Below, piece after piece: positions 27,098 through 35,151 of a stretch of DNA of 64,000 nt (within the stretch, counting starts at the first letter, position 1; each line of letters starts with the position of its first letter). The position numbers and the translations under genes are program-made. A model generated the notes under the pieces. That model searched no databases. It worked only from the letters and a program-made list of their open reading frames with translations, and was not told the DNA's origin. Source of the DNA: Clostridium aceticum (GTDB lineage Bacteria; Bacillota; Clostridia; Peptostreptococcales; Natronincolaceae); the NCBI RefSeq assembly GCF_001042715.1, contig NZ_CP009687.1, positions 3,339,418 to 3,403,417 on the forward strand, in the 5' to 3' direction.

Positions 27098-27696
27098 TAC
27101 AACCACCTATCTCTGTACTCTATGGTTAATCTAATGTTTCTGTTTCCAGATGTATCAGTATACCTGATTTGGTTTTGGCCAGGCTTGAGGTAGAATAAAT
27201 CGATATCTCCTTCTATTAAATGTAGTGCGTTTTGACCATTAATGGTAGCTTGTAGGGTATCTGTATTGATAACCAACTTGTCACCTGCAGCAAAACTGCC
27301 TTGAAATTCCACCTGGACTATAGCAAATTTTCTTAAGTTAGATTGGAATTCTAAGTTTGTCGTCATGTCAGATCCTAACCGAATGATTCTTCTTAGTTTG
27401 CTGTCTACTTCCATGCTAGATTCCATAGCCGCCTCTAGTCTATGGGTAAACATGAAGGTTACTTCTGTACTGGCTTCCATATCTACTTTCATTGAGACTT
27501 CTACAGATAGCTTTAGTACTGTCAATTCTTCCTCTATAGCTCCGTTGTTAAAAAATGTACCGTTAAAAGCTGATACTAGAGCATTTTCTTTATATGAATA
27601 CAACTCTGTATTTCCCATGCTTATATTAGCCTGTAGGCGAACAAAGTCCTGTTCAAAGGGTTGGTTAAATCCTACCCTGTTAAATGCTACTAACAA
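27097..27696 (-). CDS. tail protein with distal-tail-type C-terminal domain
   Basis: It starts MLVAFNRVGFNQPFEQDF at a TTG preceded by AGGTGGTGA. The middle has Met-rich amphipathic repeats (SVEVSMKVDMEASTEV, MESSMEVDSKLR). The C-terminus (INGQNALHLIEGDIDLFYL, then GQNQIRYTD...YRDRWL) matches the C-terminal domain of siphovirus Dit proteins. It joins the tail tip with the Tal-like protein encoded next. Confidence 0.75.
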   Translation of the reverse strand: MLVAFNRVGFNQPFEQDFVRLQANISMGNTELYSYKENALVSAFNGTFFNNGAIEEELTVLKLSVEVSMKVDMEASTEVTFMFTHRLEAAMESSMEVDSKLRRIIRLGSDMTTNLEFQSNLRKFAIVQVEFQGSFAAGDKLVINTDTLQATINGQNALHLIEGDIDLFYLKPGQNQIRYTDTSGNRNIRLTIEYRDRWL

Positions 27697-27716
27697 TTTA
27701 TCACCACCTAAAAAAA

Positions 27717-27742
27717 ATAACACCTAATTTTCAAGGTGTTAT
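27717..27742 (-). terminator. terminator between cargo gene and tail gene
   Basis: ATAACACC and GGTGTTAT form a stem with a 10-base loop followed on the minus strand by eight T residues, just before the TTG start at 27696. It would end transcription of the DUF2971 gene or act as an attenuator. Confidence 0.6.
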
Positions 27743-27776
27743 CTCAGGATATGTTTTTTGTATTCTAGAAAAATAA

Positions 27777-28583
27777 TTATCTAAATAAAACCTTATTTTT
27801 TAACTCACTGTCTTCTACCTTTGCATGAGGATTATATTCTTTAACTAACAAATTAACTATTATCTCATCCGAATGTGTAGTGTTTGGCCCTAAAGTAATT
27901 TCCATTTTTTCAAAAGCTTCATTATGAATTTCCAAATCAATATAATCAATAGGTAAGTCTACATTTTTCAATATATTATTCTGTATAGTGTTAGCTATAC
28001 TATTAACATAGTTAGCATCTAATTCGTCGAACTGCTTTAATCCTGCTGGAAATACCATAATCCTATATCTATATTCTTTTTGAAACTCCCAAGCTTTTCT
28101 CTTATATATACCCACATCTCCTAAAATAAAAGTATATGTTTCCTTAGTGATCTTTTGTATAGTTGGCAAAAGCTTTTCTTTATCATTGGTATATTCAATA
28201 TAATTGCATAGAATCGGTGGAGAGACGATATATTTATCATTAATAATGTGTTTTATGGGTATATTATACTGATTATTTGTTGCAAACAATGAAAGTACAT
28301 GAATATTGTCCAAGTTATAATTTTCAAATGGGAAAAAAGGTAATTTAATTCTAATACCGGACGATCTTTTTGAGTACATATTCCACATTGGTATACTTTC
28401 TTCATCTCCATCCATCCAACAACTAACAAACATATATCTACCAGGCTTATCATAATCATTAGCTTTTGATTCATCAGGATCATCTGTATTTGTAAGTTTG
28501 TTAAATCTAATAGTTCTATTCTTAAGAATTAATGCTAATGTATCAATTGAAGTATAATGATATAGATATTTTGGATTTTTCAA
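27777..28583 (-). CDS. DUF2971 family protein, cargo inside the tail operon
   Basis: The start LYHYTSIDTLALILKNRTIR then FNKLTNTDDPDE is the DUF2971 signature, and CWMDGDEESIPMWNMYSKRS the second conserved block. No function is established; the Tyr/Ser-Asp pattern vaguely recalls ADP-ribosyl-handling folds, which is speculation. It is AT-richer than tail genes and has its own upstream gap of 190 bases and a terminator, so it is an independent cargo gene. Confidence 0.8.
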   Translation of the reverse strand: MKNPKYLYHYTSIDTLALILKNRTIRFNKLTNTDDPDESKANDYDKPGRYMFVSCWMDGDEESIPMWNMYSKRSSGIRIKLPFFPFENYNLDNIHVLSLFATNNQYNIPIKHIINDKYIVSPPILCNYIEYTNDKEKLLPTIQKITKETYTFILGDVGIYKRKAWEFQKEYRYRIMVFPAGLKQFDELDANYVNSIANTIQNNILKNVDLPIDYIDLEIHNEAFEKMEITLGPNTTHSDEIIVNLLVKEYNPHAKVEDSELKNKVLFR

Positions 28584-28776
28584 CTTAATCTCCCCCTTTT
28601 TTTAAATATATCAGAAATAAAGAAGGAGGACAAACAAATACTTTATTACCATATGTTTTATTATCTTTTGACGCATAAATTTCCTAAGACTTTTTATGGA
28701 CACTTATAACTATTGATATTACTTGATTTACACTGATATATATTAATCACTACTAATGCGACATAGAAAAAGCACC

Positions 28777-29001
28777 CTATTTAGAGCGCTTTTTCCTTAA
28801 TTCTTCGATCTCTTTTTCCTCTTCGATAAACTCTTTCATTTTCAAGTTTACCCAAGTAGAAATTTTGACTCCCTTTTTCCCAGCATACTTGCAAAATTCT
28901 TCGTATACATCCGGGTCAAGGGTGACATTCTGCCTCATCTTATTAGCCAGATAAACCACCCCCTTTAAAGGGATTATATACAATAATTTACATCTTGTCA
29001 T
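28777..29001 (-). CDS. small RHH/CopG-like protein
   Basis: The core MRQNVTLDPDVYEEFCKYAG then KKGVKISTWVNLKMKEFI has the ribbon-helix-helix pattern: beta strand with alternating residues, two helices. The ATG at 28938 gives the natural N-terminus, but the strong SD AAAGGGGGTGG lies 17 bases before it, so a near-cognate start between them is possible. It may be a repressor of the neighbouring DUF2971 gene. Confidence 0.65.
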   Translation of the reverse strand: MTRCKLLYIIPLKGVVYLANKMRQNVTLDPDVYEEFCKYAGKKGVKISTWVNLKMKEFIEEEKEIEELRKKRSK

Positions 29002-29053
29002 GTTTGTATGTATTAGTGTGTATTAATGTATACTATTACACATCAATTTCCAA

Positions 29054-29185
29054 TTACGCAGTAATAATCTGTTGTACTACTTCTCTAAGATTACCAACAT
29101 TCGGCACATCTTCAATTATAATTTGTCCTGCAAGAATTAAAATAGCATAAGATTGTGCGATTCTGCTTTCAGTTGTAAATGTCAT
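29054..29185 (-). CDS. CD1375-like small phage protein (copy 1)
   Basis: The 43-residue product (MTFTTESRIAQSYAILILAG, then EDVPNVGNLREVV) belongs to a class of tiny proteins found beside tail fibre genes in clostridial phages. AAAGGAG precedes ATG 29185 at normal spacing; an in-frame upstream ATG at 29236 has no SD. It is a paralogue of the next gene. Function unknown. Confidence 0.7.
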   Translation of the reverse strand: MTFTTESRIAQSYAILILAGQIIIEDVPNVGNLREVVQQIITA

Positions 29186-29219
29186 AAATAACAACTCCTT
29201 TGTAATTTTATAGAATAAA

Positions 29220-29348
29220 TTAATTAGCGATAACACTTGAAACTACCTCGCGTAAGTTTTGAAAATTAGGTACATCAGCAATCGTTTTTAAACCATTACG
29301 AATAAGTAACACATAGTCTTGTACTAGCTTACTATTTTCATTAAACAT
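29220..29348 (-). CDS. CD1375-like small phage protein (copy 2)
   Basis: A 42-residue product (MFNENSKLVQDYVLLIRNGL, then TIADVPNFQNLREVVSSVI). It shares the pattern of the neighbouring copy: short polar start, hydrophobic YVLLIRNG, then VPN..NLREVV. SD CCGGAGGTGG and a start that overlaps the previous stop (TAATG) show coupling with the gene before it. Confidence 0.75.
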   Translation of the reverse strand: MFNENSKLVQDYVLLIRNGLKTIADVPNFQNLREVVSSVIAN

Positions 29349-29650
29349 TAAAAACCACCTCCGGTAAGCATTAACATCATTTCAAAGAGTTCTGCATTCG
29401 CTTGTGCTTGTTCCAATCTAAGCAATTCTATTTCGCTCTTTGGGTTTTGAATCTCTGCTAACTCTTTTAGCCACGCTTGATGGTCATATTGATTTAAAGC
29501 ATTTTCTAATACTTCTTGATTAACTTGTGCTGATAGTTCCTCTCTTTCTTCGTCATAGCTATATTTTTCCGAATCTTTTACTGGGTCAATTCCTGCATTT
29601 TTTAATATATACCAATAATTATAATCTTTAGGACATTGAATTTTCGCCAT
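29348..29650 (-). CDS. small tail-fibre-associated protein, XkdW-like
   Basis: A 100-residue protein beginning MAKIQCPKDYNYWYILKNAG, with a helical Glu/Gln-rich body and a Met-rich end (ELFEMMLMLTGGGF). I chose ATG 29650 because of GGGGGTG before it. Position between fibre and CD1375-like genes matches the XkdW/XkdX area of PBSX-like phages. Role unknown. Confidence 0.65.
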   Translation of the reverse strand: MAKIQCPKDYNYWYILKNAGIDPVKDSEKYSYDEEREELSAQVNQEVLENALNQYDHQAWLKELAEIQNPKSEIELLRLEQAQANAELFEMMLMLTGGGF

Positions 29651-29661
29651 TTTTACACCCC

Positions 29662-30435
29662 CTAAAACATCATGCATTCAACTGTTAATATTCTGCTTCC
29701 ACCTGTGTTATTCATGACGACTAGCTTGTCGTCAATACTGTCGTAAGTCACATCTATTCCGCTAAGCGCTTTTACCGCAAATATAGAATATGAGTTTGCT
29801 GAGTTATTTGTTGTCCCGATGTGATAAAGTGCATATGAGTGACCTGTGGCGCCGGGTTGAACTCTAACGTTTAGCAACATCGCTTGATAGCTAGAAGAAA
29901 AGTAACCCGGTCTTAATTCGTTTATCGGCACAATAACATTACTTCCGACCTCAAATTCAGAACTGTCGTTAAACACAATAGGCGTAGGTCTGAAGAAATT
30001 ATCGTTTTTAGTCAAATTCCTTTGAGTGTTTTTAGGTATTTTAAGTTTAGAATTACTGTCAAACATCGCAATTCGATTTGCAGTTGGTATTTCTGTAGAT
30101 TCATGTATCGCAGTTTGTGCCAAATGCGCCACTTGATTTTGCCTCAAGCTATTATAATCATAAGCTGTAAAGAGCCTTCTAACCTTTGTTCCAGCGTTCC
30201 AACTTTTTGCTGGTCCTTCAAATCCTCTAGTGACATCTATTAGGTTGTTACCATCCTTGCCTAAATACAGTATTGTCTCTGCATCTTCTCCTATGGATAT
30301 AGTGCAAATGTTTGGAGCATCAGGAAGAATTGAAGCGTTATCCATTGGTATGGTTGTTTGGGATGCATTTATATTTTCTGCAAGTTCTGCAGCAGGACTA
30401 TTTACTTGTCCTGGGTACATTGTTATTTGTGGCAT
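29662..30435 (-). CDS. putative tail fibre / receptor-binding protein
   Basis: The N-terminus (MPQITMYPGQVNSPAAELAE, INASQTTIPMDNASILPDAP, EDAETILYLGKDGNNLIDVT) is a phage base-plate attachment module. The C-terminal 100 residues (YSIFAVKALSGIDVTYDSID) look like a beta-sandwich receptor-binding head. SD AGGAGGGAG precedes the ATG. It should face the host surface. Confidence 0.7.
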   Translation of the reverse strand: MPQITMYPGQVNSPAAELAENINASQTTIPMDNASILPDAPNICTISIGEDAETILYLGKDGNNLIDVTRGFEGPAKSWNAGTKVRRLFTAYDYNSLRQNQVAHLAQTAIHESTEIPTANRIAMFDSNSKLKIPKNTQRNLTKNDNFFRPTPIVFNDSSEFEVGSNVIVPINELRPGYFSSSYQAMLLNVRVQPGATGHSYALYHIGTTNNSANSYSIFAVKALSGIDVTYDSIDDKLVVMNNTGGSRILTVECMMF

Positions 30436-30445
30436 AATCTCCCTC

Positions 30446-30853
30446 CTATCCTAATCTTATTTTCATATCCCCAGGTAAAAACCTGGCTGGATCATCGGCT
30501 AGTATTGTCCGTGGATTCGTTAATTGACCTCTAATAAGTACATTTCCTCCGCTGGATGCATCCATGATGGCCACATAATTTACTAGTCCCCAGTCATTGT
30601 TTGCAGGTCCAAAGGCAATTTCCTCTGTATTTTCAATAATGGATTTACCACCATTTACTACCGGAGTGGTAAAGGTTATACCTGTTGCTCTACTATAACC
30701 TCCTCCTGATATCTCCACCCCTCCATTTAAAGGATCACCATTGAAAAGAGCAACACGTGGAGTAGGAGAAGTATATTGTGTTCCTCTAAAAACGTGATTT
30801 AAAAGAGCCGCCTCTAAATAAGGCGACATAGCATCTACTGTTGGCATTTTCAT
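30446..30853 (-). CDS. phage tail fibre protein
   Basis: The 135-residue protein (SPYLEAALLNHVFRGTQYTS, then PRVALFNGDPLNGG) matches a well-spread short family of phage tail fibre proteins with the ALLNHVFR start and VALF strand. Ends in LPGDMKIRLG. It is 5 bases after the Dit gene. Confidence 0.75.
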   Translation of the reverse strand: MKMPTVDAMSPYLEAALLNHVFRGTQYTSPTPRVALFNGDPLNGGVEISGGGYSRATGITFTTPVVNGGKSIIENTEEIAFGPANNDWGLVNYVAIMDASSGGNVLIRGQLTNPRTILADDPARFLPGDMKIRLG

Positions 30854-30858
30854 TCCTC

Positions 30859-31413
30859 CTATTCTATTTCAAACTCAATCGATAAGGCTATATTTGTTAA
30901 GGTGTTTGTACCTTGATTTTCTAATGTCAAGATTGGCGGTGTCTCTACAGTACCTGCTGTGTTTATGACAACGTTGTGTGGTTTTAATACAATTGCATTT
31001 TCTACTGTTTTCAAATCTATCGAATAAGCAAAGGGCTTACAATCAAAAATAGCTTGGGTTCTCCCAAGTCTATAAAAGTTTTCTAAATCAACTGTGCTAT
31101 GCAATTTGGCCAGATAAAATTTATTTAGTTCATCATCAAATATTAGCTGTTGGTAGTGTTTAGATGAAAGCCAAGCAGCTATCTCTCTTCCTCTTAATCT
31201 TAATTCATTGTAATCCTTTCCTATATACGCAATTTCCATTGTAATTGACCTATCTTCATAGGTATTATCCCCAAAGTCATAGGTTCCGTGCCTTCCAGGT
31301 ACCACAATTTTATTCTGTCTTTTCATAGGAAGGATTGGTCGATTTACCGATCTTGATATAATTTTGAAACTTGTACTGTGTACATTTCTGAATTTAAATG
31401 CTCCTGGTATCAT
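30859..31413 (-). CDS. distal tail protein, Dit N-terminal domain
   Basis: Residues 20-140 match the Sipho_tail/Dit N-terminal domain (RQNKIVVPGRHGTYDFGDNT, YEDRSITMEIAYIG, AAWLSSKHYQQLIFDDELNK, IFDCKPFAYS). It ends after about 180 residues, shorter than usual Dit of 250-300, and the typical C-terminal domain is instead in the protein at 27097-27696. It caps the tail tube below the tape measure. Confidence 0.85.
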   Translation of the reverse strand: MIPGAFKFRNVHSTSFKIISRSVNRPILPMKRQNKIVVPGRHGTYDFGDNTYEDRSITMEIAYIGKDYNELRLRGREIAAWLSSKHYQQLIFDDELNKFYLAKLHSTVDLENFYRLGRTQAIFDCKPFAYSIDLKTVENAIVLKPHNVVINTAGTVETPPILTLENQGTNTLTNIALSIEFEIE

Positions 31414-34040
31414 TTCGTAACAACCCCCAATCCTCTAGTAGTTATCTTATTATCCTTTAGCTGCACCTTGCTAACCTTCTTAGATACTACTTCTCCATCT
31501 AAAGTAGTGTACATATTTAATGTCAACTCTGTAGTTCCACTATCTCCATTATCTTCAGTAATAGAATTATTGCTTTTATTATTTGTACTGGTACTTACAG
31601 AACCATCAGCAGTTAACTTGCTATTTAATCCTGCCATAGCTGCATCTACTTGTCTTGCACTATCTGCTATTCCTTCAGCCATTCCAGCACCAATCATTTT
31701 CCCAACTTGGTCCCTCATAACAGTCGATGGAGATCTTATCCCTAAAAACTTTTTGGCACCATCTAAGGCCCCTTTGGCGGCATCTACTACACTATTGGCT
31801 AGGTTTTTGGCAGCATTACTAACTCCACTGGTGATGCCCGTAATCATATCTATTCCTAACTGTCCCCATTTTATTTTTCTAAATTCGCTTACAAGAGAAG
31901 TAAATAGCCTAGGAGCAAAGGTTAGAATATTCGCTATGCCGCTTAATAATGCTTTTAAGATCGATCCTGTTATTTCTATAGTTGATTTAGTAATTAAAGG
32001 TATATTCTCAATTAGTGCTCTTGCAACTGCCATTACAATTTGTAATGCTGCATCTATGATTAATGGTAGATTTTTTACTATTACCTCTGCTATTGTTTCA
32101 ACGATTTGGGGAACTCTTGCTATTAGTTCAGGTAATGCTGCAATTAAACCTTCTGCTAAGGCAATAATAGCTTCTATTGCTGCAGGTAGTAATTCCGGTA
32201 ACATTTCTAGAATACCATCAATTAAAGCTAATAATACTTTTGTTCCAACCTCTAGAATCAGGGGGAGGTTTTGAAGTATAAATCCTATTATGGCAGTAAT
32301 TAGATATACCACCATACTCATAAGTGGATCTATGTTAGACATAATCCCATCTATTAACCCTTGTAGTAATTGTATAGACCCATCCAACAAGGGTGGTACA
32401 AGAGTAGGTAATAAATCTACTAGTACATTTATTATACTCGTCAACATTGAAGCAACCATATCTATAGCTTCTGGGAGATATTCGCTTATCTTACTTATTC
32501 CCTCAACTAAAAATCCAGCAATTCTTTCGCCGATTGCTTCTATGTCTCCTTCCTGAAATCCATCATTCAGTATTGCTGTAACATCTCTAACTAATCCTGT
32601 TACGTCTCCCACAACGGCTTGAGCTATACCAGCAAATTGTTCTCCTACGACAATTTGTAATCCTTCATAGGCAGACCTTAGACTTCTTATTGATCCAGCC
32701 AACCCGCCCTCCATTGTGTCGGCCATCTGCTGCGCTGCTCCCTCTGCTTCCAGGATATATCCGCTTAATTCGTCAAATCTTTCTCCAGAGTTGGCAAGTA
32801 AGGCATTAACACTTTTTAAATCTACTTTGTTGAAGATATCGTTTAGTACATTTGTCTTTTCAATGTCGCTCATTCCAGCAAGAGATGCATCTAAATCTTT
32901 AAATACTTCATTTAAAGGTCTAAGATTTCCCTCTGCATCTCCTACTTCAACCCCTAGATTCTTTAATGCTCCGGCTGCTTTATTTGTAGGGGCTGTCAAT
33001 GATAATATGACATTCCTTAGGGCAGTACCCCCCTCAGCTCCTTTTATTCCATTATCAGCTAAAATTCCTAGATGAGTGTTTAACTCTGCTGTGCCTCCAG
33101 CTAATATTTTGGCGGTACCTCCTACGGTAAGTATCCCTTCTCCTAGTTGGGCTATACTGGTATTAGATTTCTGGGAAGTCTTTGCCAACTCATCTACAAA
33201 GCTATCTAGCTTTTCACTTTCAAGTCCAAGGGCTGACATGCTATCTGTTACTAAGTCTGATGCATAAGCAAGATCTAACCCTCCTGCAGCCGCTAGGTTT
33301 AAAACTGTTGGTAGCGCTTCTATGGATTTTTCTACATCATAACCGGCAAGGGCTAAATAATTTAGGGCTCCAGCTGCTTCTGTGGCTGAAAACTTTGTTG
33401 TTGCCCCTGCCTCTTTTGCTGCATCTGATAGCTTATTAAAGGCCTCTTCTCCTTCTTCTCCTGTCAGTCCCATAGTAGCTTGGACTTGTTTCATGCTATC
33501 TTCATATTCAGCGAATACACCTACAGAGTTACTTACCCATTTGGTGGCTGCCGCTGTAGCTGCTACAAGGGCTGCTCCCATGACTGCAACAGATTTTATG
33601 GTTACTTCTCCTACTGCCGCTAGTCCTGTGCCAAGCTTGCTTAATGATCCTTCAAATATACTTGCCTTTTTAGACCCTTCCTCTAGGGTTTTATTGTTGT
33701 TTGAAAGTTCTCTCTCCATGTTGTTAAGATCAGCAGTCGCTTTATTAACTGCCTGTTGCCAGCCTTGAGTAACTCTATCATTTTCTCCATACTTTTCGGC
33801 AGCGGCAGTTAAACCTTTTTGCAGCTCATTTATTTTGTTTTTTTGTGCATCAATTTGCTTATTGAGCACTTCATTTTTAGCGGTTAAAGCCTGTGTGCTT
33901 TTATCACCTTTATCAAAGGCTGAAGCTACAGCAAGCATTTCGGTTCCTAGAGTTTTTACATTTGTATTTATCTGCTGTATTGCTTGCCTAAATTCCTTTT
34001 CCCCTTCTATACCTATTTTGGGACCAATATCATATGACAT
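31410..34040 (-). CDS. tail tape measure protein
   Basis: An 876-residue protein with an N-terminal coiled coil (30-130), the PhageMin_Tail core (about 180-450; SVGVFAEYEDSMKQVQATMG, LSDAAKEAGATTKFSATEAA), a very hydrophobic region at 500-690 and a flexible Ser/Asn C-terminus. By the usual 1.5 angstrom per residue it suggests a tail about 130 nm long (inference). It overlaps the Dit start by four bases. Confidence 0.93.
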   Translation of the reverse strand: MSYDIGPKIGIEGEKEFRQAIQQINTNVKTLGTEMLAVASAFDKGDKSTQALTAKNEVLNKQIDAQKNKINELQKGLTAAAEKYGENDRVTQGWQQAVNKATADLNNMERELSNNNKTLEEGSKKASIFEGSLSKLGTGLAAVGEVTIKSVAVMGAALVAATAAATKWVSNSVGVFAEYEDSMKQVQATMGLTGEEGEEAFNKLSDAAKEAGATTKFSATEAAGALNYLALAGYDVEKSIEALPTVLNLAAAGGLDLAYASDLVTDSMSALGLESEKLDSFVDELAKTSQKSNTSIAQLGEGILTVGGTAKILAGGTAELNTHLGILADNGIKGAEGGTALRNVILSLTAPTNKAAGALKNLGVEVGDAEGNLRPLNEVFKDLDASLAGMSDIEKTNVLNDIFNKVDLKSVNALLANSGERFDELSGYILEAEGAAQQMADTMEGGLAGSIRSLRSAYEGLQIVVGEQFAGIAQAVVGDVTGLVRDVTAILNDGFQEGDIEAIGERIAGFLVEGISKISEYLPEAIDMVASMLTSIINVLVDLLPTLVPPLLDGSIQLLQGLIDGIMSNIDPLMSMVVYLITAIIGFILQNLPLILEVGTKVLLALIDGILEMLPELLPAAIEAIIALAEGLIAALPELIARVPQIVETIAEVIVKNLPLIIDAALQIVMAVARALIENIPLITKSTIEITGSILKALLSGIANILTFAPRLFTSLVSEFRKIKWGQLGIDMITGITSGVSNAAKNLANSVVDAAKGALDGAKKFLGIRSPSTVMRDQVGKMIGAGMAEGIADSARQVDAAMAGLNSKLTADGSVSTSTNNKSNNSITEDNGDSGTTELTLNMYTTLDGEVVSKKVSKVQLKDNKITTRGLGVVTK

Positions 34041-34089
34041 TTTCTCACCTGCCTTTTTACCTTTTCATAAAAAGACAGGCTTTGGCTAG

Positions 34090-34245
34090 CTACTTATTGT
34101 GCTGCACGCTCAGTTCTTTTATTTTCCTATTTTCAATTATTACTCTTATAATGCCGCCACACCGCATACATTTGATCTCTAAATCTGCTGAATTGGCATG
34201 AAAGAGTGTATGTTTCTTACAATGAGGACATTTGACTTTTAACAT
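34090..34245 (-). CDS. Com-like zinc-ribbon protein
   Basis: A 51-residue protein (MLKVKCPHCKKHTLFHANSA, then EIKCMRCGGIIRV) with two CxxC pairs, like Com of phage Mu, which acts as an RNA- or DNA-binding regulator. SD GGGATGAGG precedes the ATG, and it overlaps the end of the upstream gene. It lies between the tail chaperone genes and the tape measure. The Com role here is inferred from form only. Confidence 0.65.
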   Translation of the reverse strand: MLKVKCPHCKKHTLFHANSADLEIKCMRCGGIIRVIIENRKIKELSVQHNK

Positions 34246-34549
34246 GCTCCTCATCCCTTTCTATTTCATCTTTTAGCTTTTGCATTTCAGATCTTATTTT
34301 TTTCTTAGTTTTTTCTATTTTTCTAACGGTTTTTTTCTTTGGGAGATTTTTTTGTTTTTTAAACTTTTCTATTGTCTCATTTACCTCTTTCTGAAGCTCT
34401 CTTGCGATTTGATTTGTATAGAATGCAATATATTCACAGCCACATTCTGGGCAGTAGAAAGAGTTTTTTTCTACATCATCTCTAATTTTGGTTATTTTTA
34501 CTTTCATCTCAAATTCTCTATTGCATCCTCTGTCACATGTTACTAACAT
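34217..34549 (-). CDS. zinc-ribbon and coiled-coil phage protein
   Basis: Cys4 (TCDRGCNREFEMKVKITKIR, then YCPECGCEYIAFYTN) forms a ribbon of the first 45 residues. The rest is a Lys/Glu-rich coiled coil (KKKTVRKIEKTKKKIRSEMQ). Found next to tail chaperones in clostridial siphoviruses; role unknown. Confidence 0.6.
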   Translation of the reverse strand: MLVTCDRGCNREFEMKVKITKIRDDVEKNSFYCPECGCEYIAFYTNQIARELQKEVNETIEKFKKQKNLPKKKTVRKIEKTKKKIRSEMQKLKDEIERDEEHVKSQMSSL

Positions 34550-34567
34550 TTATCCTCCTTTCTCCAG

Positions 34568-35106
34568 TTATAGCCAGTCAGGTACTTCCTTTACCCTTCT
34601 GTATTCCTTCCCATGAATTACCCTAACGTTTGGATCATCCTCTGGCTTAAACTGAATAAATGCAAGTAGGTTGCATATATCTGTTTCATCAATATCGAAT
34701 AAGGACCATTTTAGGTTTTTAGCAATAGTCCTCTTTAGATTTAAAATTGTTGCTCTATAACCAGCGGGAGAGTCATCTTCAATCTCTCCCGCGGTTAGTT
34801 TTTTTTCATTTCCCCACTGATGTTTGAGCAAAGAGCAGTAAATACCTTCATAAGCTCATCATTTTCTACATTTTCATTAAGTTCATCATAGGTGAATTGT
34901 CCTTTGAAAACAGCTACGATTACACCTCTTAAATCTTTATAAAATTCTCTAACTTCACTAATTTTCACATCACTCTTCTGTAGATTTTCTGCTCTTTCAG
35001 CGATATCAAAAATATTATCCATCATGCCGGTTTTCAGATTGCTAACAGTAAATGTTTTTGTTACTTTCCCTTTATCATCTGTAAACCTTAGAAATACTGG
35101 TTTCAT
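34568..35106 (-). CDS. tail assembly chaperone GT fusion, made by -1 frameshift
   Basis: Ribosomes that slip back one base at A AAA AAC (34804-34798) leave the short frame before its stop and read on to 34568, adding about 75 residues (LTAGEIEDDSPAGYRATILN and on to KEVPDWL). This is the lambda gpG-gpGT arrangement, needed to load tail subunits on the tape measure. A 9-bp hairpin follows the slip site. The ATG within the second frame has no SD and is not a real start. Confidence 0.8.
34764..34804 (-). promoter_or_regulatory. -1 programmed frameshift signal (slip site and hairpin)
   Basis: In frame zero the codons ATG AAA AAA AAC TAA contain the heptamer A AAA AAC. Five bases after it begins a perfect 9-bp hairpin (GCGGGAGAG and CTCTCCCGC, loop 11). 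Slip motif plus nearby hairpin is the standard -1 frameshift layout. Confidence 0.85.
34795..35106 (-). CDS. tail assembly chaperone G
   Basis: The 103-residue product (MKPVFLRFTDDKGKVTKTFT and on to SGEMKKN) is the size and position of gpG-like chaperones, between the tail tube and tape measure genes. Its stop TAA follows directly after the slippery run. Confidence 0.8.
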   Translation of the reverse strand: MKPVFLRFTDDKGKVTKTFTVSNLKTGMMDNIFDIAERAENLQKSDVKISEVREFYKDLRGVIVAVFKGQFTYDELNENVENDELMKVFTALCSNISGEMKKN

Positions 35107-35131
35107 TTTATTACCCTCCTGTAAAAAATAA

Positions 35132-35151
35132 TAAGGCAGGTTTCCCCGCCC
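35132..35151 (-). terminator. terminator after the tail tube gene
   Basis: GGCGGG and CCTGCC pair around GAAA and are followed on the minus strand by a TTATTATTTTTT tract. It allows the tube gene to be expressed far above the genes after it. Confidence 0.6.

Noticed and set aside
31378-32274. A 298-codon plus-strand frame opposite the tape measure gene
   Set aside because: It is an antisense shadow of a hydrophobic, codon-biased gene; no SD and unnatural composition.
34568-34831. Independent 87-residue gene with its own ATG
   Set aside because: The ATG lies inside the previous gene without SD, and the slip site plus hairpin explain the frame as a -1 extension.
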